From Harmonia axyridis (taxonomy: Eukaryota; Arthropoda; Insecta; Coleoptera; Coccinellidae), in NCBI RefSeq assembly GCF_914767665.1, contig NC_059501.1, forward strand, positions 26,202,501 to 26,266,500: a stretch of DNA of 64,000 nucleotides, written 5' to 3'. Made by a program: the position numbers and the translations under genes. Position 1 is the stretch's first letter. Each line of letters begins with the position of its first letter. The notes beneath the pieces are model-generated. The model was not told where the DNA came from, did not search any database, and saw only the letters and a program-made list of their open reading frames with translations. Below are positions 44,674-57,037 of the stretch, one piece after another.

Positions 44674-46217
44674 ATATTTTTCTGGGTACACATAAAGAAT
44701 AGACCCTCAAATCTGCTACATGAAATTGGCAGCTATGTTGCCAAATCGAAAAATTAATCAGGTATTTGAAGTAGTTCAACTAAAACAGTATTTTAAGAAA
44801 GTTGCCGATTTAATATGTCAAAATACACCCTTACAGTTATTCAAAAACGAAACGGCAGACGATTATCGCGGTGATGGTAAAGTGGTGGCGGAAATTTTCA
44901 AAATAAAAAAAAAAATTTTCAAAATTATTTGAAGAAACTTGAAATTCATATATATTATTCTTTGAAGTTTCAGATGTTCAAACTTCTGAAGGCAGACCGG
45001 TACGTCGGTTCCTTCAACCTGGCAGACAGTAAAATCTTTCTCTCCCTCGAGTATGAAAATTCAGGTTGATCCAGAATTTAGTACCATTATATTGGCGCCG
45101 GATAGAACTACTGTTTTGATGAAAAAACGTTCATATAAACATATAACCTAAGAAGCTTCCCTTTAGAGAAACAGAGGGTGTTGAAATTTGGAAAAAAATC
45201 ATCCTCTAAAGTGAAAGTAAGGTGAATATAGTGGTAATGACCACTCATTATCTGCTTTTACGAGTGATTAAGTTTCTGAGCGATATAATAAAGAGAAAGA
45301 TAGCAGTTATCCGCAATGGATAAAACTGTTTAAGATTTTGTATTGGTTTTTCTCAATCAGAAAGCATTTGTGTAGGTGTAAAAAACTTTGTCTTCGACTC
45401 GGATTTCTGTTATCAGCAGCATTTATGTTTCTTGCTAAAATATTATTGAGCAACGTGTTTATTCTACACATTACTTTTTCTATGGATTTTCAACAGCCTG
45501 TGTTTTTTCCAGCGCCAAATCGGAATAGATGGTAAAGGAAAAAAATATTTCCTTAGACCTCAGAAATCTTCGGTTCTATGTACAAGTCAAAGACTCACCC
45601 TGTATACATAGTACGAAATGTTTTCATAATTTTTTTTCCCTTAAGGTCGTTTTATGCTTTGACTTGTTTTTTATTTGGAATGTACTCTGATTATGGATAT
45701 AAATTTGTATTATTATTATTGAATCGGTCATTTTCACATCAAATATGCTATTACATGAAGCATATAGCGAATATATATGTAGTATATAGCAAATAGCGAT
45801 TCCTCAACTAACGGAGCGAAAATTATAAAAAAAATATGCTTGTGCAGCAACAGTCAATAAAATAATATAGTCATTAAATTTAATCATAAAGTAATTATAT
45901 CTAGGCAGGATTGATATTTTAATTATGTCCATTAAAAATATCTTAGAAATTGCACTGATGTTTGTATTAAGGATAAAAACATTAATTCCTAAATTGTGGA
46001 ATAAGATTGAATAGACAATCAAAAAATTAAATAAAATTATCAAAATAAAAATTATAAAAATTGAATTAAATGAAAGAATTTATTGATAACTTCCTACGAA
46101 AAACTATATGCAGTAAAAAACATCATGCAAATATATACGTAATAATTATAAACACAACATAAAATTAATTTAGAAATTGTACATGTTTTCGTTAAGTGAA
46201 ATTTTTATTCCACTCAC
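44674..46217. other. Spacer with no recognised gene
   Basis: The first 100 bases match the flank of paralogue B. The rest is unique to this interval and AT-rich. Short frames at 44720-44932 and 45338-45535 have no motif I know. Confidence 0.45.
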
Positions 46218-46602
46218 TTACATCTGGTTGTAATTTAAAGAAAAATTATTTGGATTCAACCGATATGCAATCGATTTTATCGTTTCATTATCGTATTTTA
46301 TTGCAAGATATGGCAATGTGTGGCAGAAATAATGTTTTCTGGGAAGAATCACACCTCCTTGTTTCAAGGACACATCATACTGATTGAATTTCTTTACCGG
46401 ATAATCATTTTTCATTTGATATACCGGAAAGTCAATAATTTTTTCGAACAAGGATGCCCTTTGCAAGCATAAAATCAAATGCTCTTTAGTCAATTCCTCG
46501 CCTTTTCTTATTTGATCTTCATTCTCAAGGCTCAAATTGACACTCAAATTACCCAACTTATTCTTCAGTTGCGTATTATCGTTATTTTCTGTGGAACTAT
46601 TT
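46218..46602 (-). CDS. Uncharacterised open frame of about 128 codons
   Basis: Open from just after a TGA at about 46603 to 46218, with no upstream ATG. The best part reads TKEHLILCLQRASLFEKI and KHYFCHTLPYLAIKYDNE. It could be an exon or a transposon remnant. Not recognised. Confidence 0.3.
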
Positions 46603-47562
46603 TCTCATCTGTAGAGTTGTTTTATCTTTTTTGATATTTACCATTTCATTTAATTCTTCAGCTTGAAGTTTTGTTAGTTGCCAACAATTTTCTTGATATG
46701 CAATGTTCTTCTCATATTGTTGGAGAACTGAATAATCATACGATTATTCAGTTTCGCCAATCCGGTTTTCAAGATCGCCTTTTTATCTATTTTGTTCTTT
46801 TCGCAAATTCTTCAATTTCAAAAAACTATAAAATTATTTTTCCAAATAGTCAATGCACAATTTAAATGATAGAAGTAACTGAAGTCATTGCTGAATTTCA
46901 ATTTGTTAACATACCTTTTCACAAAAGGTCTTCATAGAAAGTCCATTAAATACTTATTTATCAATTCTAATGGGCGGTGATTAAAAAATTTTTTCTCTGA
47001 AGAATGATATGGATTTTAATAATTTTTAATGTTAGCTATACAATTTCGGGATAATTTTAAAACTATGATGTGCAATTTAATTTTCCGATATTTTGATGAG
47101 TTTCATATACACAGTGGCGGATTTACCAGTAGGTTGAAGCCTAGGGCGGCAGAATGAGCATATTAATGATGAGTGGGTCTCTTACCACCGTTAAGCTAGC
47201 TTGGAATTTTCTAATTTTTTTAGGCCATAATTTTAGGCTCATTTATTACCCTATTCAAAAAAAATTTTTGATCCTGAATTGTCGGAGAAATCGCAGGTTC
47301 TGCTAGATTAACGTTAAGCTAGCTGAACCACCAAGCTAATCGATATCTTATGGAAAATCTAATTACACCGTAATAATTCGAATAACATAATAATTTTAGG
47401 CTATATTCAAACTTATTTATTACCCTATTACGGAATTTTTTGCTCCTCAGATCACCGAGAACTCATGTGTTCAACTACTACATTCATCCCATACTGGCAG
47501 TAGGTACGTGAAAAATGCAAATCTCATATGAATATGGAATAGTATATTCTAAAACAAGTTGC
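46603..47562. other. AT-rich spacer
   Basis: A short perfect hairpin (ACTGAATAATC, near 46727-46752). CCTAGGGCGGCA near 47150 resembles the inner ends of the hAT-like element at 32665, so a fragment of that family may lie here. Confidence 0.4.
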
Positions 47563-47637
47563 AGAATAGAAGCCCATTCTGCAACTTGTTATGGAATAGT
47601 ATATTCTAGAACAAGTTGCAGAATGGGCTTCTATTCT
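47563..47637. repeat. 28-bp inverted repeat with flanking direct repeat
   Basis: Arms 47563-47590 and 47610-47637 are perfect complements. The phrase GGAATAGTATATTCT occurs twice (near 47535 and 47593). Confidence 0.85.
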
Positions 47638-48111
47638 AACACGAATGCGAAATTCGAAAACGAGCGACGAAGGAGCGAGTTTTCGAACGCATGAGTGTTG
47701 GAATTGCCTCCTGCAACGAGTATTAGACGATATTTTCTCTATTTCAGTCAAGTTTTGTGAATTATTGTCGAAATTAAATGAAAAATTTAGATTGAATATC
47801 CTAGTGACATTTGTATTGTATCATCGCAGTTGGTGTGACTGTTACGAACATTGACAGATTACGGAATTTGGATATGAATCGTACGTTTAGAATTTTGAAA
47901 TAATTTACAATTACTCATTAAATTCGTTAGTTATGTCTGACGAAATCGATTTAACACTACCAGAATTAAGAGAAATTGCGATTAATGTTTCAAATCATTT
48001 CACTATATCCGAATTAAGTCAATATAGACAACCACAAACCGAAAAATATAACTGAAAACGATGCTGTAATGAGTTCATTACAGCACTGTTTTTAGAACTG
48101 TAATGAACTTA
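47638..48111. other. Spacer, probable transposon flank
   Basis: TTCGAAAACGAGCGACGAAG and an inverted relative follow the inverted repeat. A short plus-strand frame from 47934 (TLPELREIAINVSNHFTISE) may belong to the same unknown element as the ORF at 48112. Confidence 0.4.
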
Positions 48112-48408
48112 TTACGATACTGAAATAGAGAAAAAAAATTTATGGCATAATTTATAGTTCAATATTATTCTCGATCGATATATAATGCTCCCAAACTTTA
48201 AATTTTTGGCACATGCCAGAGATTTCAGTGATCTCGGTGATAATTTCAAATTTAACCTCTCAGCCAACTTCTGCCAAATTGGATGAACTTTCGAGATGAC
48301 TTTATTATTCTCATATATGAGTTTTTCATTTTCTTTGAATAGCTCAATAACAAGTGCTCTATTTACATATTCTGGTCTTCCAGGTCTATTTACAATTTTG
48401 GAATTCAT
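48112..48408 (-). CDS. Small ORF, probable transposon-encoded fragment
   Basis: 98 codons from an ATG at 48408: NRPGRPEYVNRALVIELFKE, then KVHPIWQKLAERLNLKL, a helical, possibly helix-turn-helix segment. It lies next to palindromes, so it is probably part of an unrecognised DNA transposon. No known family assigned. Confidence 0.4.
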   Translation of the reverse strand: MNSKIVNRPGRPEYVNRALVIELFKENEKLIYENNKVISKVHPIWQKLAERLNLKLSPRSLKSLACAKNLKFGSIIYRSRIILNYKLCHKFFFSISVS

Positions 48409-48561
48409 GGTAAGATCACAACCTATACGACACTATTCGGGCCTTAGAACATTAATAATAAATATCTATATTCTAAGATTCGGACCACTAGCTCTAATAA
48501 GGCGGCCACTCACGAGGCACCCATGTTCGAGCGTTCGGATCATTTTACAGTCGGGCAGCTC
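48409..48561. other. Junction segment before duplication copy 2
   Basis: GC-richer than its surroundings (GGCGGCCACTCACGAGGC). It ends where copy 2 begins at ACCCAAAATTCGCC. Confidence 0.4.
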
Positions 48562-48870
48562 GACCCAAAATTCGCCACTGTGTAGAATGCTGTCAACATT
48601 TAATTCTTTTTCATGTGATGTTGATATTTTCAATGTTCAACTCCATGAATTGAAGAGAATTTTGAAATTAAAGTTGCCCTTTGTTTTTTCAGTATGCTGA
48701 TCATTTTCAGATAATGTTATGTTTAATTTTTAGTTTATAGTTCATAGCATAGCTTGAATTTTGTTTTCATTATTTGAATATCTTGTATGATATATTAATT
48801 GTCAAACTGGGAATGCTGTATTGGGTTTTACCTGTTTGTATTCCTATTCGTCTTAAATAAATAAATAAAT
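48562..48870 (+). pseudogene. LINE ORF2 C-terminal fragment 1, copy 2
   Basis: Same as 27239-27546, joined to unrelated DNA on the left. Confidence 0.65.
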
Positions 48871-48874
48871 ATAT

Positions 48875-49626
48875 TATCACAACGAACAATATCTACAATT
48901 TATTTTGCGTTAGCGCAGTCAATTTTGGAATATGGTATAGTTGGTTGGGGTGTAGCTTATAGAACTCATCTCGAAAGTTTGGAAACCACTCAGAAATTCA
49001 TTCTGAGGATAATAATGAAAAAAGATCGTTTATACTCCTCTCACTCTCTATTCAATGAAGCTAAAGTGTACACAATTGGACAACTATTCCACAAAAATGC
49101 TTTGTTGATGATATATAAACACCGTGTAGATTAAGTAAGGTATGAGCATACTTATGGCACAAGAAGTCAATCCCAAAATCAAATGAAAACACCAAAAATA
49201 CAGAAAACAATTTCTCAAAAACATGCCTCACACGTGGGTATACGATTATACAACGCCTTACCTCAGGAGATAAAGCGTGTAGGTGACCTCAGACATTTTG
49301 TCAGAAAAATAAGAAGCACAATTCTTAATTCTTGAGTTGTACTGTGCTGCATTCATCTCTGTCGATAAATAGGGGGGAAAATCAATAAAATGGGGAGAAA
49401 ATAATTTAAAAAAAGGAAATAATAAATGAGAGAATATGTGTATATAATTATAAGCTAGTGAAATGAAAATACTAAAATGGGTTCATGTATATTTGTTGAT
49501 TTTGAAACTGTTTAGATATAAAGATTGTTACTGTCAGGCACAAACCATTGGTTTAATTGACAGTATTTTATGAAAATTATTGTACTAAATTTGGTAAAAT
49601 AAATAACATTGATTGATTGATTGATA
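48875..49626 (+). pseudogene. LINE ORF2 C-terminal fragment 2, copy 2
   Basis: As 27551-28301, but TAT to TAA at 49132-49134 cuts the frame. Confidence 0.7.
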
Positions 49627-50478
49627 TCAACCAACAATCCCCACGATTGCGATTTATATCAAATTTCCTTATAATTTATCACTACAGGAAAAATAAAATG
49701 ATTCTGGGAATTGTAATGATTCGCAAATACAATATCCAAAATATATCATTGAAAACAATCGGAGAAAAAATTATATATTCAACTCGGCAGCAAAGTAGAT
49801 TGACTGCCGCGGCTATATAGGCAGTCAATCTACTACTTTACTGCCTAGTAAAACAAATATCTATTTCCAATCTTGCATTGTACCTGCCAATTTAACGTAG
49901 GAAATTGTACGACATTCGAAGGTCTCAACGTATTATATCTATTCTAAATGTTCAGCAAAATGAAAAGTCGGACGAAATATAATCCTGTTGTGACTCTGTC
50001 TTCCCGAGAGATGGCGTTATGGGCGTTGAGTCACTCTACTACGGCCCCGGCGGGTTCATGAGGGTCACTGCGTTGGAGCAGAGTCAACTCTCCACGATGG
50101 TGTGGGAGGGTGTCTTAGGCAGAGATCGCTGGATTGCCTAAATGAAGAGTCCAAAAGCGATCTCGGGATGAAACACGTATAATCCTTAGGGTGAGGGCGC
50201 ACCTAAGTGAATTTCGATCGAGAACGTCTCACCAAAAGGAATCCAAAGTCCAAAGAAATGTTAATACGATTTTAAGAAATAAGGAGGGATGGGAGAAAAG
50301 TTGCGGCCAAAAAAAGGAGAAAAATTCAAAAACCAGTTTCTGGCTCGGCACTGATATCAAAAAAATATTAATGCAATGACATTTTCTTATCTCTGATGAA
50401 CAATAAGGCCTTCAATGTAAGGTAGGAGGAGCTGTGGAACACCAAGAAGAAAATTTTATATTATTATTAAGAAGTGAA
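49627..50478. other. Spacer with GC-rich block, copy 2
   Basis: Same hairpin and GC-rich block as 28302-29152. A 62-codon frame at 50191-50379 is present in both copies, but has no recognised motif. Confidence 0.4.
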
Positions 50479-50821
50479 TACTGTTGTAAGTTCATGATCA
50501 AAACAATTTACTTTTCTTAATATTTGAGTTAACTAAGACCACTAATATATTTTCTTTCAGAACAATGAAACTTCTCAAAAATATGTGTCATCAGAGTTGC
50601 TGACACCTGTATCTCAGCCTTTGAAAGTGTCGGAGCTTGCACAGACTGAATTAATTTTAGAGAAAGAGACTCCTCCGCCACATGGAAATCAAGTAAAAAA
50701 AAAAAATTTATGGTAACAAAACCTATTTCAAAGTATCAATTGTTTATCAATATCATTCATTTTTTTCAGGGGATACACCATTATCAAGAAGGAGACCACA
50801 TTTCCAAAATGGTTGTTACGG
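50479..50821 (+). pseudogene. Orphan three-exon fragment, copy 3
   Basis: Middle exon 50561-50692 open, acceptor TTTCTTTCAG, donor GTAAAA; third exon from 50770, truncated as in copy 2. Confidence 0.5.
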
Positions 50822-50965
50822 TTATGGTCAACAATATCTATATCTTCAGTCTTTACGTCTTTGGTCTTTATATCTTCAGTATACTGCCCGTCAATTGTAT
50901 GCTGGACACTAGAATCAAAGAGTTAATAGGAAATTTTTAGGATGTTAAAAGAGAACACAATTTCA
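50822..50965 (-). pseudogene. Zinc-finger relic C, copy 2
   Basis: Same fusion as 29497-29640. Confidence 0.7.
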
Positions 50966-51769
50966 AAATTTTTTGTTTCAGTTTCATGTAACCTGCAAAC
51001 TTTCACATTTTATGTTTGGGTGACATAGCATCTGAAGAGACCCATATTTTCAAAGGATTATTTTTTAAAGAAAAAAAATTCGTTTCCGATGTGCTTTGAA
51101 TTTACAGACACTTTCTGATATTGATTTTTCAATGAGAGAAACTCGGAGCATTCAATTTGAAATCTCATTAATTTTTATCGGATTGTTTATTTTTATCAAT
51201 AATTTAGAATTTTTAGCTCGTAAATAAATAATGATCATGCCGACGAAAGTCAGATCAGATCAAGCCTTTTGATATAGCAGCTGGTTGATTAATTCGTTCA
51301 TTAAATTGCCAAACAATTAAATTATGAAGCTTTGTGACTTACAATGGATATATCCTCCTTATCCCCCCTTTGCGTACGCCACTGCCTCAGGAACATAAAC
51401 TTTTCAGATGACATCTCCATTTTATCCGTTTTTATTAAATGCAGGGGTGAACAAAAAAAAAGTAAAAATGAGGTTTTATTCGAAGTAAACTCAAATGTTG
51501 GCCCATTTTTTCTGAACATTTTCTCTTTTTATTTTTTATTGCGATATATTAAATATGAGAGAAACTACAACACTTCATATGGTATCTTTGTTGAACAAGA
51601 AATTCATGTTTTGAATGGCAAAGCTCTTCAAAATCATCATTTTGAAACTGTTTTGAGGTCTGATATTAATGATTTGAAAAAAATAAAAGAAAACATATGA
51701 ACTGGGATATCAATGAAATGAAAAGTCATTCATCATATTGATGAATTGTTCTCATTGAATCAGGCAACA
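50966..51769. other. Intron-like flank of relic C, copy 2
   Basis: Matches 29641-30440. No gene. Confidence 0.5.
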
Positions 51770-52510
51770 ACAAATCAGCTCAAACTGCGACTTTTCAGTT
51801 AACAGCCATAATTTTGAAATTTTGGATGAAAATAAACTTGTTGCCGGTCTATTTATAGATCTCTCAAAGGCATTCGATTGCATTAATAGAGACTATATGG
51901 TTAAAAAATCAGAACAATATGGAATAGTGGGAAGTGCCCTGAGCTGGTTTGCCTCCTATCTGTCCAACAGATGGCAGTGCGTTAAAAGAACAAAATGTAA
52001 TGAAACTCACTTTTCTGAATGGCTAAGTAATGAATTTGGAGGTTTCCAGGGTAGCATCTTAGGGGTGATACTTTTCTTAATATACATAAATGAGCTGAGT
52101 GATGTAACAAATGAAGTAGAAGATTCAGAAATTATAAATTTTGCAGACACTAATATTCTGGTGGCGGGACAGAACACTGAAAGCTTGAGTGAAAGGTGTA
52201 ATTCATTACATAGTTGTGTATTGGTTTTCAAAAAATGGTCTGGTTATAAACACAAGTAAAACTAATGTCATTGTATTCAGAGCGAGCAATTCAAAAGAAA
52301 AACCTGCAGAAGTAAGTCTTAACAACCGAGTCAATAACACTGTTGAGAAAACTAAATTCTTAGGAATAATAAATCACGAATTTCTGAAGTGGAATACACA
52401 TATTAATGATCTGTTAAGAAAATTTAATAGGATGATCTTTGCCTTCAGAGTGGTAAACAAATATATAAATGAAAATGTAAAAAAAAAATTTATATTATGC
52501 CAACTATGAA
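51770..52510 (+). pseudogene. LINE reverse transcriptase fragment, copy 2
   Basis: Same as 30445-31190, but three bases are lost at 52146, so FADDT becomes FADT. A second small deletion near 52218 shifts the frame. Confidence 0.8.
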
Positions 52511-53367
52511 TCTAAAAATTTTTTTCCGAAAACTTCGAAAAAATGTGAGTCATCATCGCCGCCATTTTTTTCATAAAAATCCCATAAATTGATGAACCGT
52601 TGAGTTTCTACCTAAGATATGGAGTATTGCCAAAATTGTCATCAAAAAAGCTATCTAATGATGCAATAATATACTGGGTGTGCCATTTGAAATAAGGAAG
52701 TAGTAGTCTGTTTTCGGTTTAACCGGAAGTTGTAGAGATCCGAAAATATTTTAGGGAGAAAGATCATTGTCTCAGAACCCAATATACAAATTTTCAGCTC
52801 AAAATATATATATATAATATATATGATAATTTTCTGAAATAAAATGTTATTATGGATCTTTTTTTAAATGAGATAGATCGATTGTTAGCACAAGTGAAGG
52901 TTTTTTTTTTATTCAGTTCTTCTTCGTGAGCTCTTTGAACTGAGCGATTGAAATATTCAAATCAATTTTCTGAAATAAATTTTTCTTTTCAAGTAGTTAA
53001 TTTGAAAACTCACAGCTCCGAACTGAAGGGTAGTAATGACAGACTTTTCACGGTCATCATTAGCAATTGGACCGAAGTGAATTATTTTTCCTGTAATGTG
53101 AAAAGAAATTTTGATCAGTTCAATATGGCCATCAGACCTCCCCTATGGTGGATGAGGCTATGAAAAAAGACTTAATTATAGTCAATGCAAAAATCTTATT
53201 GATGTATCCACTTTCATTTCTTCCATATGTTTAATGTAAAGTACATACTAATTTGCTAAGTTTCAGATATCGCTAACATATCACTGCGGTCGTAGTAATA
53301 GTTCCCAATAAAATACTTTTCTATATCATCAAAAGCTTTCTTCAATCTGCCAAGATAGTTGCCGATT
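52511..53367. other. Spacer, copy 2; holds the empty mariner site
   Basis: Matches 31191-32664 without the mariner derivative; AAAATATATATATATAATAT marks the site. Confidence 0.6.
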
Positions 53368-54623
53368 CGGGGCCGTCGCTAGGGGGTAGGCCTAGAGCGG
53401 CAAAATTCAAGTTTGATCTACAAAAATTACATGTGTAGAAATTCAACAGACCGGAAGAGATTTAATTCAGTACATTTTACTCAAAAATATCTAGATGTGG
53501 CGTAATCCCCTCATAGTGCTGTTTATGAGTTATTGACGCTAAGAAAAAAACAGATGCACTCATCAGGCTTGTCGACGTTCGCTTCACGTTGCCAAATTTT
53601 ATTGCCACTTTGGGTTCTGGAATATTTTCTTTTCAATTCTCTAATCAGAATGTTGATTCCTCAGAATGGAATGCAAAATATAAGAAAACAATTCCGTTAC
53701 ATCACTTCCAACTGATCCTTCTTAAGAAATATAAGATGTTTCATTATTTCATACCACATTCCATTATTTTATAATATTCTTCATTTTTCATATCAAATTA
53801 TCTAGTGTTGGGCGTGGACGCATTCGAATTAAATAATGGTTCCTCCGCATCATCCGATTGTTTTATTCGATAATCCTAAAAAAAAAACACATTTTCAAGC
53901 TTTTTCTAAAGTCGAAACTGAGCTAGGAACCTGAAACTGCAGGGCCCTCTCAAGAGGGGCGCCAAATAAAGGAGGACGGCATTACCTACTTTTTCTGGGA
54001 AATCTGGATTACTGGAAAGAACGAATTAAATAATTTTTTTTTTATTCAAACAAATTTCACAAATGATTTTTCTTATCAAATTTACTAATCTTGAACATCT
54101 TTGCATTGTGAATATCTGTAACATCTATTCGAATTTAAATAGTCGTTCATTCGCATCATCCGGTTGTTTAATTCAATCATATCAAAGGAAAGAAAAACGA
54201 AATGTTCGAGCGTTATATGTAGTCAAAACTCGGCAAAAGGATCCAAGGATGTAAACCTGAAATCAATTCATATATTTTATCATTAATTCATTAGAATTCA
54301 GTTGAGCACGTTTATTGTTTATTGCATTTCACTTACTCTAAATTATAATTTGAATACATGAAAAATAATTACACTTAAAATACATTTTTTTCTTGCTAAA
54401 ATACTCCTCCTTCCCCCCTCCCCCCCGCTCTTTGCTTAGTACAAAATCCCAAACCTGAAAGGATTTCGATTTGTATTTTTGCCGGGGCGGTTAAACGCTT
54501 GAGCAGGCGCTAGACCTCGATTATCCAGTATTAAGTTTTAGCATTCTGCAGCAGAGTCAGCTTCTGTTAGGGCGGCAAAATGGATCTCTGCCTAGGGCGG
54601 CAGTTTGGCCAGCGAAGGCCCTG
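53368..54623. mobile_element. Non-autonomous hAT-like element, copy 2
   Basis: Same as 32665-33921, with the same TGCCGATT / TGCCAATT flanks; the first TIR base triplet has changed to CGG. Confidence 0.7.
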
Positions 54624-55001
54624 TGCCAATTTGACGTAGAAAATTGTACGTCAATCAAGGGTCTCAAGGTGTTTAGGTGTTTTACCTATTCTACATGTTT
54701 TCCTTTTTCTGACAATAAAGAAATATTATTAGAAGTCACATCAGTTGGTAATTATGAAGAGTATCTATGTAAGGTTAAATTTTCCAGAGAATTTTGGGGT
54801 GTAGAATGCGAATTCGTACTCAACAAATTCTGTCGCATCCAGTTTCTCAAAAAAAAAAAATTGTTTAAATAATTTTTCGCCAAGGTCACTCCATTTATTC
54901 CACTCAAACACCGTTGATTTTTGTTTTATTATAGATATTCGACTAATATTCACTATCATTGATATTTCACACATTTTCCAACATCCATATATACGAAAAA
55001 C

Positions 55002-55256
55002 TAAGATGTCTAAAAACATGGTGTGTGCACTCGTCAATTTTTGAATGGAATGACATTCGACCAAATTGAAAATATTAGTTTTATTTCGTGGCGGCGCCGC
55101 AATGTCATTCCTTTCATTTCGATCTTTTTTCCTTTGATTTTGACAGGATACATCAATTAAAACCCGATCCTAACCAATCAGAAGCTTAAACTAATATTCT
55201 CAAAACTGGCAAAATAAAAGCTAATCAGTTCATACACCTGGTTTTTAGACATCTTA
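55002..55256. mobile_element. 255-bp MITE with 8-bp target duplication (copy 2 only)
   Basis: CGAAAAAC lies at 54994-55001 and 55257-55264; the empty site is in copy 1 near 34265. Inverted ends start TAAGATGTCTAAAAAC. An 8-bp duplication fits hAT or P-type enzymes. No ORF. Confidence 0.8.
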
Positions 55257-55264
55257 CGAAAAAC

Positions 55265-56223
55265 CTATAGAATTAATATTTATTTTGTTTTGAAGTGTCA
55301 ATTGTCGGTCGCGATGAATTCACATACTAACAACACGAACGGAGTAAATCGAAAACTATGTGCGCTCTGTAACCGGTTCCAGCAGATATTAGATGGTCTA
55401 AGAATATAATAATAATAATAACCTTCTTTATCAGGCGAAAGTTTAGCTATAGCTACTCTTACACTTTTACCTTATATTCAATAAGAATAATATATTCAAC
55501 TGTATGACAGATTGCCAAAAATATATATTTAATTTCAACACCGCATTTTTCTAGGGAAATTATTGGTCCAAAATGTAACAACTCATGCACATTTTATGAG
55601 GACCAAATGGATATATCACTGTCTCCCTATAATACAACCTGATTATATTCTCTTTTCTCAAATTTTGCTTCATTTCTACTATTTTTCCAGGTCACCCTTA
55701 GGGTTCAGTCCAGAATTATCACCCACTATCATAAAACAAACTGCCTTGAAAAATAACCCAATTTACTGCTGTTTTATTACTGTATTGCATTCAAAATTCA
55801 ATTAACTGACATATTACCCCGACAGACAAATATTCAGATTATACATAGAATACTTAACACAGAATACTAACAAGCACTGACATGGTTTCGATTAATCTGA
55901 AATATATTTTTTTATGTTAATTATTTATTATTTCTTTTGAATTTTGCTTATGAATTGATTTGAAAAAGTAACTATTAATTAATTCTCTTCTGTGCGTATT
56001 GATATTCACACTCTGATTGTTGAGAGGTATACATCAGGTTCATTTGCCGTCACGAACAAATTATTCTGGACCTTATCCCTCTCAAAGAGTGACTGTTCAA
56101 AATTAAGAAATGATTAAAAATTGTTGTTCTCAACTTGATTAAAATAAAAATCAATATTTAAAATTGGTCGTTTATTCGAGAACATTACTGTTTATGAATT
56201 AATTTGAAAATGTAACTATTAAT
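55265..56223. other. Spacer, copy 2; holds the empty Harbinger site
   Basis: Matches 34270-34412 joined to 39297-40123. The empty site GGTCTAAGAATA is near 55396. A decayed last-exon cassette lies near 55985-56075. Confidence 0.6.
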
Positions 56224-56355
56224 TCAATATGTTCTACAAGTGTTGATATTAACACTCTGATTGTTGAGAGATACATCAAGTACATTTGCCGTCACAATCA
56301 AATTCTTCAATTCTGAATCGTCAATGTCATCAGGTACTAGAGGTAGTTCCTCAAT
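56224..56355 (-). CDS. Acidic last-exon cassette 2, paralogue E
   Basis: Same as 40124-40256 (LPLVPDDIDDSELKNLIVT, ending CRTY). Use in splicing is doubtful. Confidence 0.35.
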   Translation of the reverse strand: MEELPLVPDDIDDSELKNLIVTANVLDVSLNNQSVNINTCRTY

Positions 56356-56478
56356 CTCATAAAAAACAGGAAGAAAAATAATAAAGGAATTCTTCCTACA
56401 AAAAAAAAAGAAGCGAAAGTAATGATTAATGCACAGAAAATTCAAATAAAAGTGGAGCAGTGCAAACAGTTTTGCAGT

Positions 56479-56526
56479 CACAGAGGCAAATCCAAGATGT
56501 CCCACCCTGGATTTGTCTTTGTGACT
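56479..56526. repeat. Hairpin equivalent to 9692-9739, best preserved
   Basis: GTCACAGAGGCAAATCCA pairs with TGGATTTGTCTTTGTGAC with two mismatches. Confidence 0.6.
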
Positions 56527-56604
56527 GTAAAACTGGGTGGGGCAGAGATGGCACCTGATCAACTTAATTAAAATAAAAGACAATTTTTAAAATAGATCGT
56601 TTAT

Positions 56605-56787
56605 TTAAGAATATGAATTATGAATTAATTTGATAAAATAACTATTAATTAATTCTGTTCTGCTAGCGTTGATATTCACACTCGGATTGTTAAGAGGTAC
56701 ATCAGGTACATTTTTCGTCACGATCAAATTATTCAATTCTGAATCGTCAATATCATCAGGTACTGGAGGTAGTTCCTCATTTTCCAC
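56605..56787 (-). CDS. Acidic last-exon cassette 3, paralogue E
   Basis: Identical in frame to 40595-40777. The interval to cassette 2 is about 90 bp shorter than in D. Confidence 0.35.
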   Translation of the reverse strand: MENEELPPVPDDIDDSELNNLIVTKNVPDVPLNNPSVNINASRTELINSYFIKLIHNSYS

Positions 56788-57037
56788 ATGACAATTTTGT
56801 TACCAACTACAGTGAACTTGTATAGGTGATATTCAAGTTTTTTTACATTCGAATGAATAGTGCTTTTATATGCTTTTTTAGGTTTCTTTTTTAACTGAAG
56901 CATACTCGTAAGCAAGTATGAGTATGATTATGAGTATGAGTAGTTGAAAATGTTAACACATATTTTCTCGTTTATTGAAGCGAATAACATTCATATCTTT
57001 ATCGACTCTTCCCTTTCAATTGCATTCTTCAAATGAA

